Positions 8,290-18,607 are shown, counted from the first letter of the stretch. The stretch: DNA of 55,501 bases from Desmonostoc muscorum FACHB-395 (GCF_014698035.1 NZ_JACJSF010000052.1:1-55501), one strand, 5' to 3'. Made by a program: numbers and translations. Notes: generated by a model from the letters alone, not told the origin.

Positions 8290-8967
8290 TTAATACTCAA
8301 TTCCTGGTTGCGCTTTCACGCCTTGATCGCGGAAAGGGTGCTTAATTAAGGTCATTTCGGTTACGAGGTCAGCACGCTCAATTAAACCTGCTGGTGCGCC
8401 TCTGCCTGTGAGAATAACGTGCTTGTTAGCTGGTTTTTGCGCCAAACCCGCCAAAACGTCCTCTAATGGTAAATAAGCCATTTTGAGGGCGATGTTAATT
8501 TCGTCCAACAACACCAGATGAAAATCTGGGTTGCGAATATATTCTAATGATTTTTCCCAGGCGGCACTAGCTTTGTCAAGATCGCGATCGCGGTCTTGAG
8601 TTTCCCAAGTGAAGCCTTCGCCCATTGCATGAAATTCTATCTGGTCTTCCCAATAGCTGAAAACCCTTTTTTCTGAAGGTTCCCAGCTTCCCTTGATAAA
8701 TTGGATGATTGCTACTTTATAGCCGTGACCTAGCGATCGTAACACCATCCCCAAAGCCGCAGTGGTTTTACCTTTACCATTACCAGTATTTACAATAATT
8801 AACCCTTTTTCTGGTACAGCTTCTGCTATGCGCTTGTCTTGCACTTCTTTGCGTCGCTGCATTTTTTTGCGGTACTGTTCATCAGTCAGAGATGAAGACA
8901 TTACCTCATCAATCAAGCGCCCAATTTCTTGATCTTGGTTTAATTCTTGTGGTGTATCGTTTTTCAT
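8290..8967 (-). CDS. cobO: Cob(I)yrinic acid a,c-diamide adenosyltransferase
   Basis: Cytosolic enzyme that adds the 5'-deoxyadenosyl group to the corrin cobalt using ATP, in cobalamin synthesis and salvage (CobO/BtuR family). The reversed-orientation P-loop GNGKGKTT is at residues 62-69, followed by LGHGYKVAIIQFIKG, the WETQDRDRD motif and LVLLDEINIALKMAYL, all typical of the family. The length (225 aa) is normal. It is separated from other cobalamin genes in the window (40.5 and 52.3 kb), and no cobalamin riboswitch is visible upstream. Confidence 0.92.
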   Translation of the reverse strand: MKNDTPQELNQDQEIGRLIDEVMSSSLTDEQYRKKMQRRKEVQDKRIAEAVPEKGLIIVNTGNGKGKTTAALGMVLRSLGHGYKVAIIQFIKGSWEPSEKRVFSYWEDQIEFHAMGEGFTWETQDRDRDLDKASAAWEKSLEYIRNPDFHLVLLDEINIALKMAYLPLEDVLAGLAQKPANKHVILTGRGAPAGLIERADLVTEMTLIKHPFRDQGVKAQPGIEY

Positions 8968-9303
8968 TAAGCTTGTCTAGAAATAACTGTTAAAAGTGTT
9001 GGGAATGAACCAAAATCTTCTTACTTATCCAATTTCACTTAAATTACTTGATTGGAAATGTCCAGTAAGTTTTGATGTGAAATATTAATAGTATGTTAGC
9101 TTTATTAATGATTTGCAGACAAGTGGAAATATCTATGATACACAAACTGAACTTATAATTTGAGTTTACTATTACTGTTTTAAATAATTTAATATGTTCA
9201 TTAAAGCATTTTAACAAAAAAAGTTTCTGATTATCTCCTTTAGTAAAATTATGAGTTAGATGCTTTAAGTCTTAGGAGCTATGATGTCTAATATCAGGAG
9301 CAT
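8968..9303. other. Intergenic region, nothing recognised
   Basis: AT-rich DNA between two minus-strand genes, presumably holding the cobO promoter next to 8967 and the 3' end of the GFA transcript. No hairpin, repeat or small ORF stands out. Confidence 0.35.
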
Positions 9304-9756
9304 TTATGGATGTTGTTGTTTCCATTTTTCCCATAAAGGCTGCGTATCCTCTGGTTGTCCATCATAGTTGAGTAACTGATCTGAAATTATCATCCATGAC
9401 TGGGCACTGCGTGTCCAAATGTTACCTACTGGGCGTAACCAACTTGTATCATCTAAGGTTCCAGCTTTGACATTGATAGTATCAGTTTTATAAGTCCTTT
9501 CATGGAACAATCGCGTTCCGCAGTCGCCACAAAATAGGTTATTTACTTCACGTCCGCTATCATTTTTACGAGTCCAAGCTTTCGGTTTTCCCTGAACAAT
9601 TACAACCGCATCTCGTAGTACTGTAAGAGACATACCAAAGGCACTAGACGATTGTTTCTGACACTCCTTGCAGTGGCATAGGTAAAGGGTTAAAGGTTGG
9701 GCATGAATTTCATAACGAATCTGTCCACATTGACAACCTCCAGTATATGGAATCAC
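9304..9756 (-). CDS. GFA family protein (CENP-V/GFA domain, zinc-binding)
   Basis: Small protein (150 aa) of the glutathione-dependent formaldehyde-activating enzyme fold. The zinc-binding Cys pairs are visible: CQC near residue 8, CHCKEC around 27-32, and CGDC around 76-79. Family members are annotated as S-(hydroxymethyl)glutathione synthase-like, but most have no proven reaction, so the general name is safer. It is a single gene. Confidence 0.85.
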   Translation of the reverse strand: MIPYTGGCQCGQIRYEIHAQPLTLYLCHCKECQKQSSSAFGMSLTVLRDAVVIVQGKPKAWTRKNDSGREVNNLFCGDCGTRLFHERTYKTDTINVKAGTLDDTSWLRPVGNIWTRSAQSWMIISDQLLNYDGQPEDTQPLWEKWKQQHP

Positions 9757-9873
9757 AAGTTTTATCTCCTGACAATTTGTGTTGCTTTATTGTAACTAAA
9801 ACTATCTCAATCTTATAGCGGGTTTTAGTAGACACAAACAGAAGACTTATGAACACGATTCTCTAAATCCTCT

Positions 9874-11142
9874 TCATCCTTCATCTTCATCCGATTCATC
9901 ATCCTCACTCCAATACTGTTGAGGTGCATTTCCGTGAACTTCTAAAATTTTTGGTTTTTTGATTTTGTTATCAGGTAGATTAATCGCTTCTAACTGCACA
10001 TCAAATTTCCAGTTATCACCAAAATCATAAAGATAGGTCATTTTATTACCTGGTTCTAGAGACACATCACCAATCTGCACTTCGTCGGCAAATGGGGGTG
10101 TTTCCATATAAGCATGACCGATTTTTATGATGCGACCAAAATGGTCTTTATAACTAAACTCGTACAGGTGATCGTAATCAAAGTCAAAAGCATCAAGAAT
10201 TGTCTCCGCTAGCCAGCTTAATGGTTTTTTGGCTGGTATGGCAATGCGTCGCCAAGCCTTAGAAATAGACACTTTAAAAATATAAATCCCGTCAGTAAAG
10301 CCTTGCTTGGGAACAAGTAAATTATGCTCCCATTCAGGAAAAAATGGTTGAAAATGTGACTGCAACTTTCCAAAATTTACATTGACCTCATCCTGTAATT
10401 CTCCTCGTATACCTAGTGGAAAGAGTAGTTGCAACATAGCATCACCAAATGGCAAGCGTTGTAAACTAGTAATGCGCCATCCTTTGCCTTCAGTTGGCTT
10501 GCCATGTTTAATAGATAACAATCCAAATAACTCTAACAGGGCAACATTATGCAGACCGGGGTAATAACTAATATCGTGTTGGTCTTCATATTTAGTAAAT
10601 TTTAAACCTTTATCTGGGACACGGGGCCAAAGTTGAATACATCTAAATAAATTCCCCAATGAATCTTGATGTTCACCTAAGATTTCGTTATTTCCCCAAA
10701 TCAACCAGGCTTCTAATAAATTGAAATAGCGTTCTGTTAAATTCAGGTTTGACCATGATTGCAAAGTTGCTGCGTCTAAAACTAAAATCTGCTTCTTCCC
10801 TTGGGATCTAATTTGGGCTATCCCAGAACTGCGTAATAGCAGATATAGTCCATTAATGTAAGGGTATGATTTCTGTACAGGGCGTTTGAGTTTAGTTTCA
10901 ATTGGGTGACTTAACAGAGAATTCAATTCTGATAGTACTTTCAGTGGTAGAAGATTATTAACACTACTAACTTCCACTCCATTCGGTTGTAATAAATCTA
11001 TCAGAGTTTGAAAATCACGCAAAATTGTACCGGGTTGATTTTCATCAATACTGAGTTCTTGCAAGAGTTGTTGTTGTGACTCTGTTAAGGAAGGTAGTTC
11101 AGGATTGAGTGTGCGTTCTAGTCGCGCAAATAAATCTTCCAT
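9874..11142 (-). CDS. Plasmid pRiA4b ORF-3 family protein
   Basis: Protein of 422 aa whose C-terminal part (about residues 265-405) matches the pRiA4b ORF-3 domain: the YIFKVSISKAWRRIAIPA strand, then LAETILDAFDFDYDHLYEF, and later MTYLYDFGDNWKFDVQLE. The N-terminal 250 residues are helical and unassigned. It ends in an acidic tail (EDDESDEDEG). Family function is unknown; members are common on plasmids and in accessory regions. The start is ATG at 11142. Confidence 0.85.
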   Translation of the reverse strand: MEDLFARLERTLNPELPSLTESQQQLLQELSIDENQPGTILRDFQTLIDLLQPNGVEVSSVNNLLPLKVLSELNSLLSHPIETKLKRPVQKSYPYINGLYLLLRSSGIAQIRSQGKKQILVLDAATLQSWSNLNLTERYFNLLEAWLIWGNNEILGEHQDSLGNLFRCIQLWPRVPDKGLKFTKYEDQHDISYYPGLHNVALLELFGLLSIKHGKPTEGKGWRITSLQRLPFGDAMLQLLFPLGIRGELQDEVNVNFGKLQSHFQPFFPEWEHNLLVPKQGFTDGIYIFKVSISKAWRRIAIPAKKPLSWLAETILDAFDFDYDHLYEFSYKDHFGRIIKIGHAYMETPPFADEVQIGDVSLEPGNKMTYLYDFGDNWKFDVQLEAINLPDNKIKKPKILEVHGNAPQQYWSEDDESDEDEG

Positions 11143-11325
11143 AAATAAAAATTATAAATTCTCAATTCACAATTTAACCTTGTGTTCTTTATACGATGAG
11201 TACCAAAATTATCCTAATAAACCCTGACCCTATAAGTGTCATAGTAGGTTTATCAAGACCGTAAGCTTAATGAGATGTGAATGATAATATTCTCATCTTC
11301 TAGTTGACAATCCCAGGAGTTTGAT

Positions 11326-11865
11326 ATGAATAGTAACACTCACCGTCTACAGATGATTTTAGCTGATACACCTATTAATACAGTATTACCTGCGATCGCT
11401 CAACTAAATCTACCTAACTGGTGGTTAGCCGGTGGTGCAGTCCGAAACACTGTTTGGTCTTCGATTTTTGGCAATGACTGTGGGTTAGGGATTAAAGATT
11501 TTGATATTGCATTCTTTGATATAGAAGGAAATCGTTCTCAAGAACTAGCAGCAAAGGCGACTCTCACAGAACAATTTCCTCATGACGAGTTTGATGTCAA
11601 AAATCAAGCCAGTTTTGCTCGTTGGCGGTCTGGTAGCAGACCCTACACTAGTACAGAAGATGCCATTACAGAGTGGCTGCACACTGCTACTGCTGTCGGA
11701 GTTCGACTAGATACACAAGACCAATGGCAATTTTTCACTCCTTACGGATTAGATGACCTGTTTGATGGAATTATTCGACCTACACCAGCACATACTCATA
11801 ATATAGATGCCCACAATAAGGCATCTGGATTCTTGCAGAAGTGTCCTAATCTGCGTTTGGCGTAA
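11326..11865 (+). CDS. Nucleotidyltransferase family protein (DUF925-like)
   Basis: Predicted nucleotidyltransferase-fold protein of 179 aa. It has the glycine motif GGAVRN (residues 36-41) and the acidic DFDIAFFD motif (58-65), giving the metal-binding Asp pair, followed by a Trp/Arg-rich block (FARWRSGSRPY). No antidote-like partner is adjacent, so I would not call it a toxin. The substrate is unknown. It is divergent from the pRiA4b ORF-3 gene. Confidence 0.8.
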   Translation: MNSNTHRLQMILADTPINTVLPAIAQLNLPNWWLAGGAVRNTVWSSIFGNDCGLGIKDFDIAFFDIEGNRSQELAAKATLTEQFPHDEFDVKNQASFARWRSGSRPYTSTEDAITEWLHTATAVGVRLDTQDQWQFFTPYGLDDLFDGIIRPTPAHTHNIDAHNKASGFLQKCPNLRLA

Positions 11866-12037
11866 AAGTTAGAGTAGCTTTTCCGTTACAAGGGAATAAT
11901 CGCGTTTCAATTTATAACCCTTGAATACGGAATCACAATGTTAATAATTTTCTACCACTGGGAATAATTAAAGTAGAACCCCTTTTATGACAAGACGAGG
12001 GGTAGTACTAATTTTGTAAGTTTATAGGCAAAAATCA

Positions 12038-15000
12038 ATGCCAAATCGTACTGGATACCCAATCAACTCAACTCTCCACGAAGGAATCCAAACAATTATT
12101 TATCAAACACAAATGCCAAAGACGCAACAGCGAGTTATCCTCAAGTTGCTTAAAAATGAATATCCTACCCTTGAAGCCTTTACTCGCCTGAAAAATGAGT
12201 ATCAAATTCAGCAAGGTTTAGACCATCCCAACATAGTTAAAGCCATTAGTCTAGAAACCTTTGCTAACCGAGTGGGACTGTTATTAGAAGACTTTGGTGG
12301 TCAATCTTTAGCCCAAATTCTTCAGACAGAAAAACTTGACTTAATTAACCATTTAAATATTGCTATTCAACTGACTAAAGCTCTAGATTATTTACATAAA
12401 CACCAGATTATTCATAAAGATATCAAGCCTAGCAACATAATTGTTAACTCCCAGACAGGTATTGTTAAACTCACTGACTTTGGTATAGCCTCCCGCCTCA
12501 ATAAGGAAAATCCCCAATTTAATAACCCTAACTGCGTTGAAGGTACACTTGCCTACATGTCTCCTGAACAAACAGGGAGAATGAATCGTATTCTTGATTA
12601 TCGTACTGACTTTTATTCTCTCGGTGTGACTTTATATGAAATGCTCACCGAGAAAACACCATTTTTTAGTCAAGACCCCTTAGAACTAGTTTATAGTCAT
12701 ATTGCTGTTCAACCGATAAATCCACAGTTATTAAATCCAACACTTCCTAACGCCATCTCAGAAATTGTGCTGAAGTTGATGGCGAAAAATGCTGAAGACA
12801 GATATCAAAGTTCTATAGGTTTATTAGCAGACTTAGAGTTATGTCTTAACCAGTTAAAATCTCAGGGTATAATTACTGATTTTGTTCCAGGTCGTTTGGA
12901 TGTCTTAAGCCAGTTATTAATTCCTCAAAAATTATATGGTCGTGAAAGCCAAGTTAATGAACTGCTAGCTGCATTTGAACGCGTTACATCTGGAACTAGT
13001 GAGATGATGCTAGTTTCTGGTTATTCAGGTATTGGTAAATCAGTTTTAGTTAACGAAGTTAATAAACCCATTACTCGCAGACAAGGTTACTTTATTTCTG
13101 GTAAATTCGACCAATTAAAACGAAATATACCTTATGCTTCTTTAATTCAAGCTTTTGCTTATTTAATGCGGTATTTACTGACAGAGAATAATGAAAAAAT
13201 AGAAACCTGGCGTGAAAAAATATTATCAGCTTTAGGAACAAATGGTAAAGTCATTACTGACGTAATTCCAGAAGTAGAATTAATTATTGGTACACAGCCA
13301 GATGTTGCCCAAATTGGTGCAACAGAATCACAAAACCGATTCAATCGAGTTTTTAAAGAATTTATCCAAGTTTTTACCCAAAAAGAACATCCCTTAGTCA
13401 TATTTTTAGATGATTTGCAATGGGCAGATTCAGCCACATTGAATTTAATCCAACTACTTATAACTGATAATGACAGCAAACATCTATTATTTATTGGTGC
13501 ATATAGGGATAATGAAGTTAATGCAGCACATCCTTTAATTCAAAAAATAGAAGAGATTAAGAATGCTGGCACAGTTGTTAATAACATTGTTTTGCAAGCT
13601 TTGAATTTAGAGAATGTGACTCAACTAGTTGCAGAAACTTTACAAGAAGCAGATATTAACCCTGATTCTGAATACAGAACTTTTAGCGATAAGATTATCC
13701 AGCTAGCTGAATTAATTTCTAATAAAACAGGTGGAAATCCATTTTTTCTCACACAACTTATTCAAGCACTTCATCAAGAAGAACTTTTGAAATTTGACTT
13801 TATTCAGACCCAATGGCAATGGAGTTTAAAGGATATTCAAACAATTGGAATTACCGACAAAAATGTAGTTGAGCTAGTTGCCAGTAGAGTTGAGAAGCTA
13901 CCAAAATCTACCCAAGATGTTTTAAAATTAGCAGCTTGTGTGGGTGACAGATTTAGTCTTGATGTTTTATCGATAGTCAATGAAAAATCACCTTCCTTGA
14001 CAGCCAATGATTTACACTCAGCTTTGCAAGCGGGATTAATTCTACCTTTAAGTGAAGCTTACCGTATTCCTTTAGTTTTTAATCAAGAAGAAGCGGTTAA
14101 TTTAAATTTAGACACTTCACGAGTGGGTTACAAGTTCTTGCATGATAGAGTACAACAAGCAGCATATTCGCTGATTCCAGAAGAACTCAAGAAATCTACT
14201 CATTCAAAAATTGGACAATTGCTTCTACAAAATATCCCAAAGGAGGAAATAGAAGCTAATATTTTTGATATAGTTAATCAGTTGAATGTAGGTATTGTTA
14301 ACCTAATAGAACAATCTGATAAAACTGAATTAGCACGATTAAACTTAATTGCAGGGCAAAAAGCTAAAGCTTCTACAGCTTATGAAGCTGCGCTTAAGTA
14401 CTTCACAAATGGGATAGAACTTTTAAGTATAGACGCTTGGCAAACTGAATATACCTTAACTTTATGTTTATATGAAGGAGCCGCAGAAGCAGCCTATCTG
14501 GGCGGTAATTTTCAGCAGATGCAGCAATGGGCTGCGGTAGTGCAGCAAGAAGCCAAAATCCTTCTAGATAAAGTGAAAGTCTATGAAGTACAGATTATCG
14601 CTTCTATCATTCAAAGCCAACAACTAGAAGCCATTCAGATAGCAGTATCAATTCTAGAATTGTTAGGAATAAGTTTTCCAGATGAACCGACATCAACTGA
14701 TATTCAGCAGGGGATGGATGATATTGCTGTTTGTTTGAAAGGGAAAGCCATTGCAGATTTAATTAACTTACCATTAATGTCTGATCCGAACAAGATTGCA
14801 GCCATGAAAATCTTAATGGGAGTTCTCCCTGCGGCTTTTCAAACGGCTCCTGTAATGATGCCAATTATTGTCTGTAAAATGGTCAATTTGTCCTTAAACT
14901 ATGGCAATACGGCTGTATCCGGGTATGGTTATAGTCTTTATGGCTTACTTCTTTGTGGAGTTCAAGGAGAAATTAATTCTGGCTATGAATTTGGTAAATT

Positions 15001-17461
15001 AGCTTCTAGTTTGGTGTCACAATTTCATGCTGAAGAACTCAAAGCTAAGATTCTAACGGTTGTTAGCGCTCATGTTATGCACTGGAAAGAGCATGTTAGG
15101 GAGACATTAACATCATCAATGTCTGGATATGCTAGTGGTCTAGAAACCGGAGATTTAGAATATGCTGGCTATTGTGGTTACATTTATCCCTATCATTCCT
15201 TTTGGTTGGGCAAGGAACTTTGGGTTTTAGAAAAGGAATTAATAGCTTACTGTGAATCGCTGAAAAAAATCAATCAGCAAGTAGCTTTAACTTGGAATTT
15301 AGTATATTTACAAACAGTTTTAAATTTGAAAGGAAATTACGAAAATGTAGACCGTTTAATTGGAGAAGCTTACGACGAGCAAAGTATGCTGCCAATTCAT
15401 CAGCAAGTAAATGATCTTTACACAATTAATCATTTATTTGTCAATAAACTAATGCTCTCTTACATATTTGGAGATTATTTTAAAGCTGTAGAAAATGCTG
15501 CGATCGCAGAAAAATCTTTAGGTGGTGTTACAGGGTTGTTTGTTGTTCCACTGTTCTATTTCTACGATTCTTTAGCACACTTGGCTATATATCATACTGC
15601 TAAAGAGTCACAGAGGCAAGCTATTCTAGAAAAAGTCCAAGCTAATCAACAAAAGATGGAACTCTGGGCTACTCATGCTCCGACGAATCACTTACATAGA
15701 TTTTATCTCGTGGAGGCAGAACGGTGTCGGATTTTGGGCCAAAATCTGGAAGCAATGGACTACTATGAAAATTCTATTGCCAAATCTCAAGAGAATGGTT
15801 TTCTCCAAGAAGAAGCTTTAGCTTATGAGTTAGCAGGAAAATTTTATCAATCTCTAGGTAAAGAGTTAATTTATCAAACCTATATAACTAAAGCTTATTA
15901 TGCTTGTATTCGTTGGGGTGCGATCGCTAAAGTTAAATACTTGGAATTAAAATATACTTTTCTAGTAGGACAAACTACTACTGTAGAAACTACTACTTCC
16001 AAAATAGATACAATTCACCTCACCACTACCACAACTACGAATAGTAGTAGCTTAAGCGATTTTTTAGACTTTAATACATTCATCAAGTTTTCGCAAGCGA
16101 TTACCAATGAAATTGTTTTAGAGAATTTGTTGAGCAAGCTCATCAAAATTTTACTAGAAAATGCTGCCGCACAAAAAGCAGTACTACTCCTACTCAAAGA
16201 TAATCAACTATATATCGAAGCTTCTGGAAATGCTACCGTCAATGTAGTGACAGTTTTACCCTCTATTACGGTTGAAACTTATCAGGATTTACCGCTCTCT
16301 GTGATTAATTACGTTTTTCGCACTCAGCAATATCTTGTGTTGAATGATGCAATAACTACAGAACCGTTTAACCTTGATATTTATATTCAGGAATCTAAAA
16401 TAAAATCAATCTTTTGCTTGCCCATAATTTACCAATCACAGCTTACAGGGATTATTTATTTAGAAAATCAGTTGTCATCAGGAGCTTTTGTTACAGAAAG
16501 AATAGAGGTATTAAAAGTCTTGGTTTCTCAAATGGCTATTGCCATACAAAATGCCCGTTTATACACAAGAGAACAAGACAAATCTAGAGAATTAGAACAG
16601 TCAATCAAAGATTTACAAGAGGCACAACTACAACTTATTCAAAGTGAAAAAATGTCTTCTTTAGGAAATTTGGTTGCAGGTGTAGCACATGAAATCAACA
16701 ATCCAGTTGGTTTTATTACAGGTAGTATCGCCCAAGCAAAAGATACTGTTAATGATTTAATAGGCTATCTGCAACTATACCGAGAAAAATTCCCGAATCC
16801 TGGTGCTGAAATTGAAGAAAAAGCTGAAGAAATAGATATAGATTTTCTCCTAGAAGATTTACCCAAAATGATTGATGGTATGACGGTAGGAACACAGCGC
16901 ATTCGCAACATTAGTACTTCTCTCCGTACTTTTTCACGCGCTGATACTACCTCTAAAGTATTAGCTAATATCCACGAAGGTATTGATAGTACTTTGTTGA
17001 TTTTACAGCATCGTTTGAAAGCCGATCATAACCGTCCAGCGATTCAAGTCATTAAGGAGTATGGAAATATTCCATTAGTGAAATGTTATTTAGGACAATT
17101 GAATCAGGTGTTTATGAATATTATTGCAAATGCAATTGATGCTTTAGAAGAAGCAAATATCGGTCGTAGTTTTATGGAAGTTCAAGAAAGCTATCCAAAT
17201 ATTATTACTATCTTAACTAAGATAGAAGAGAATAACAATCTGACAATTAAGATTCAAGATAACGCTAAAGGAATGTCAGAAGAAGTTAAAGCTTGTATCT
17301 TTGAAAATCTATTTACAACCAAATGCGTAGGAAAAGGTACAGGATTAGGATTATCTATTAGTCGCCAAATTATAATAGAAAATCATAGTGGAAGTTTGAT
17401 TTGTGAATCAGTCTTGGGACAAGGAACAGAATTTATAATTTCTATTCCAGTTTTGGGATAA
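12038..17461 (+). CDS. Giant hybrid Ser/Thr kinase - AAA ATPase - GAF - histidine kinase (copy 1)
   Basis: Signalling protein of 1807 aa of the cyanobacterial HstK type. Order: Ser/Thr kinase domain (about 1-270; ILK lysine near 36, HKDIKPSN from H126, DFG at 147-149, MSPE activation-loop end); AAA/Orc-like ATPase (about 300-620; Walker A GYSGIGKS 328-335, Walker B IFLDDLQWAD); long helical TPR-like region (about 700-1300); GAF domain (about 1340-1510); coiled coil; histidine kinase with phospho-acceptor H1551 (GVAHEINNP), N box and G2 box GKGTGLGLS. The G1 box reads DNAKG rather than DNGxG, an odd change. HIP1 sites are scarce (I see two). A close paralogue lies at 30172-35604. No response regulator is adjacent. 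A strong hairpin terminator follows. Confidence 0.92.
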   Translation: MPNRTGYPINSTLHEGIQTIIYQTQMPKTQQRVILKLLKNEYPTLEAFTRLKNEYQIQQGLDHPNIVKAISLETFANRVGLLLEDFGGQSLAQILQTEKLDLINHLNIAIQLTKALDYLHKHQIIHKDIKPSNIIVNSQTGIVKLTDFGIASRLNKENPQFNNPNCVEGTLAYMSPEQTGRMNRILDYRTDFYSLGVTLYEMLTEKTPFFSQDPLELVYSHIAVQPINPQLLNPTLPNAISEIVLKLMAKNAEDRYQSSIGLLADLELCLNQLKSQGIITDFVPGRLDVLSQLLIPQKLYGRESQVNELLAAFERVTSGTSEMMLVSGYSGIGKSVLVNEVNKPITRRQGYFISGKFDQLKRNIPYASLIQAFAYLMRYLLTENNEKIETWREKILSALGTNGKVITDVIPEVELIIGTQPDVAQIGATESQNRFNRVFKEFIQVFTQKEHPLVIFLDDLQWADSATLNLIQLLITDNDSKHLLFIGAYRDNEVNAAHPLIQKIEEIKNAGTVVNNIVLQALNLENVTQLVAETLQEADINPDSEYRTFSDKIIQLAELISNKTGGNPFFLTQLIQALHQEELLKFDFIQTQWQWSLKDIQTIGITDKNVVELVASRVEKLPKSTQDVLKLAACVGDRFSLDVLSIVNEKSPSLTANDLHSALQAGLILPLSEAYRIPLVFNQEEAVNLNLDTSRVGYKFLHDRVQQAAYSLIPEELKKSTHSKIGQLLLQNIPKEEIEANIFDIVNQLNVGIVNLIEQSDKTELARLNLIAGQKAKASTAYEAALKYFTNGIELLSIDAWQTEYTLTLCLYEGAAEAAYLGGNFQQMQQWAAVVQQEAKILLDKVKVYEVQIIASIIQSQQLEAIQIAVSILELLGISFPDEPTSTDIQQGMDDIAVCLKGKAIADLINLPLMSDPNKIAAMKILMGVLPAAFQTAPVMMPIIVCKMVNLSLNYGNTAVSGYGYSLYGLLLCGVQGEINSGYEFGKLASSLVSQFHAEELKAKILTVVSAHVMHWKEHVRETLTSSMSGYASGLETGDLEYAGYCGYIYPYHSFWLGKELWVLEKELIAYCESLKKINQQVALTWNLVYLQTVLNLKGNYENVDRLIGEAYDEQSMLPIHQQVNDLYTINHLFVNKLMLSYIFGDYFKAVENAAIAEKSLGGVTGLFVVPLFYFYDSLAHLAIYHTAKESQRQAILEKVQANQQKMELWATHAPTNHLHRFYLVEAERCRILGQNLEAMDYYENSIAKSQENGFLQEEALAYELAGKFYQSLGKELIYQTYITKAYYACIRWGAIAKVKYLELKYTFLVGQTTTVETTTSKIDTIHLTTTTTTNSSSLSDFLDFNTFIKFSQAITNEIVLENLLSKLIKILLENAAAQKAVLLLLKDNQLYIEASGNATVNVVTVLPSITVETYQDLPLSVINYVFRTQQYLVLNDAITTEPFNLDIYIQESKIKSIFCLPIIYQSQLTGIIYLENQLSSGAFVTERIEVLKVLVSQMAIAIQNARLYTREQDKSRELEQSIKDLQEAQLQLIQSEKMSSLGNLVAGVAHEINNPVGFITGSIAQAKDTVNDLIGYLQLYREKFPNPGAEIEEKAEEIDIDFLLEDLPKMIDGMTVGTQRIRNISTSLRTFSRADTTSKVLANIHEGIDSTLLILQHRLKADHNRPAIQVIKEYGNIPLVKCYLGQLNQVFMNIIANAIDALEEANIGRSFMEVQESYPNIITILTKIEENNNLTIKIQDNAKGMSEEVKACIFENLFTTKCVGKGTGLGLSISRQIIIENHSGSLICESVLGQGTEFIISIPVLG

Positions 17462-17505
17462 TAATCTCTCATGATAGAGATAGATTAGCAAAGCTATAGC
17501 AACCG

Positions 17506-17542
17506 ATACTCGAATTATTTGATAATTCGGGTATTTTGTTTG
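17506..17542 (+). terminator. Rho-independent terminator of kinase copy 1
   Basis: A 13-bp stem, ATACTCGAATTAT (17506-17518) with ATAATTCGGGTAT (17522-17534) and a single G-U, has a 3-nt loop and is followed by TTTGTTTG. It sits 45 bp after the kinase stop. Confidence 0.82.
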
Positions 17543-17881
17543 TCAGGAATAATTCATTACATTCTCTTTTTTAAGCTTGCTAAAGTAAAGGTTATTTTGC
17601 TGTTAAAAACTATGCAACTGGTAAAATCATTACTTAACCAAATCAACATAAAACTGGTCTAATTTAGCACTTAAAACTTTACGTATTGCCTGCTATCATA
17701 ATAACTAATTGTATACATCAAATCTTGTACTATCTTTCTCATTTACTAACTGATATAAAAATAAACTCTAACTAAATATGCAAGAATTTTAGTCTAGTTT
17801 TTATCAGCCTATATCAGCCGTAAATTAAGTTTGTAGGAAGTTACAAGATGCGAAAATCGTAAAAATTAAGGTGGTTATACT
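17543..17881. other. Intergenic region, nothing recognised
   Basis: AT-rich DNA upstream of the NTF2-like gene. Apart from the AAGGTGG ribosome-binding site at 17868-17874 I see no feature. Confidence 0.35.
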
Positions 17882-18544
17882 GTGGAAAGAAGAAGAGACG
17901 CTGGGCGAATAGTTCCGAAGGTCATCTCGTTTTTGTTCAATCAGATTACATTGATTGTGCTTGCAGTTATTCTTGTGCTGTTTATTGGAGGTAGGTTTGA
18001 ACTAGCAAGTGCAACTCAACCTAACGCAGAATTAGAAATTCAAAAATTAACATCCTGTTACGCGCTCGGAACTGATGCCATTGGTAGAGGAAATCTCCTA
18101 GAAGGAAAAAATATTTATCGGGATTGTTTTACTCAAGATGCAGTCCTGACTGCCGTTTTTCCTGATGGGACAACTCAAACAAATTATGGGACAGATGCTT
18201 GGGCAGATTTTGTCTATTCAGTATTTCAAGGGAATGGTTATACAGCTACCCAACACTTAATGGGTACGATCAACATTTCAATTGAGAATAATAAAGCAGT
18301 GATGACTTCTTATCTCCATGCGACTCACAAGCGCTCGGAAACTAGCATTGATGTCGCAAATGGCACTTATGAAGATCAAGTTGTCAACATAAATGGGCGC
18401 TGGAAAATTCGTAAACGTACTCTCAAACTCATCGATTTCTTGAATCTCAGTTCACCGACAGTTGATTCTTCAAATGCTAATGCCCGAAGCAGTAATTCCT
18501 CAGCTAATTTTGTAAGACCAAAAATGTCTGGTTTCAATCAATAA
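17882..18544 (+). CDS. Membrane-anchored NTF2/SnoaL-like domain protein
   Basis: Protein of 220 aa with a basic N-terminus and one hydrophobic segment (about residues 20-40, ITLIVLAVILVLFIGG), probably a signal anchor. It is followed by an NTF2-like fold (about 53-195): helix LEIQKLTSCYALGTDAIG, then CFTQDAVLTAVFPDG and the final sheet VNINGRWKIRKRTLKL. The fold is used by dehydratases, isomerases and binding proteins, so the activity is unknown. The GTG start is supported by AAGGTGG 7 nt upstream. The C-terminus is Ser/Asn-rich. It converges on the [2Fe-2S] gene with a perfect inverted repeat between them. Confidence 0.8.
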   Translation: MERRRDAGRIVPKVISFLFNQITLIVLAVILVLFIGGRFELASATQPNAELEIQKLTSCYALGTDAIGRGNLLEGKNIYRDCFTQDAVLTAVFPDGTTQTNYGTDAWADFVYSVFQGNGYTATQHLMGTINISIENNKAVMTSYLHATHKRSETSIDVANGTYEDQVVNINGRWKIRKRTLKLIDFLNLSSPTVDSSNANARSSNSSANFVRPKMSGFNQ

Positions 18545-18566
18545 TCTTTCACAGCGATAAGGCAAA

Positions 18567-18607
18567 AATAAAAAGTAAAAAGTAGAGAGTACTTTTTACT
18601 TTTTATT
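18567..18607. terminator. Perfect 18-bp bidirectional terminator-like hairpin
   Basis: Arms 18567-18584 and 18590-18607 are exact reverse complements made of AAAAAGT/ACTTTTT units, with loop GAGAG. The right arm contains the stop codon of the minus-strand [2Fe-2S] gene, so coding sequence and terminator overlap. Confidence 0.75.

Noticed and set aside
8968..9100. Cobalamin riboswitch upstream of cobO
   Set aside because: No B12-box-like sequence or long structured leader is visible.
11326..11865. Nucleotidyltransferase as a MenA/MNT-type toxin with an antitoxin
   Set aside because: There is no small adjacent partner gene in the same orientation, and the neighbouring pRiA4b ORF-3 gene is divergent.
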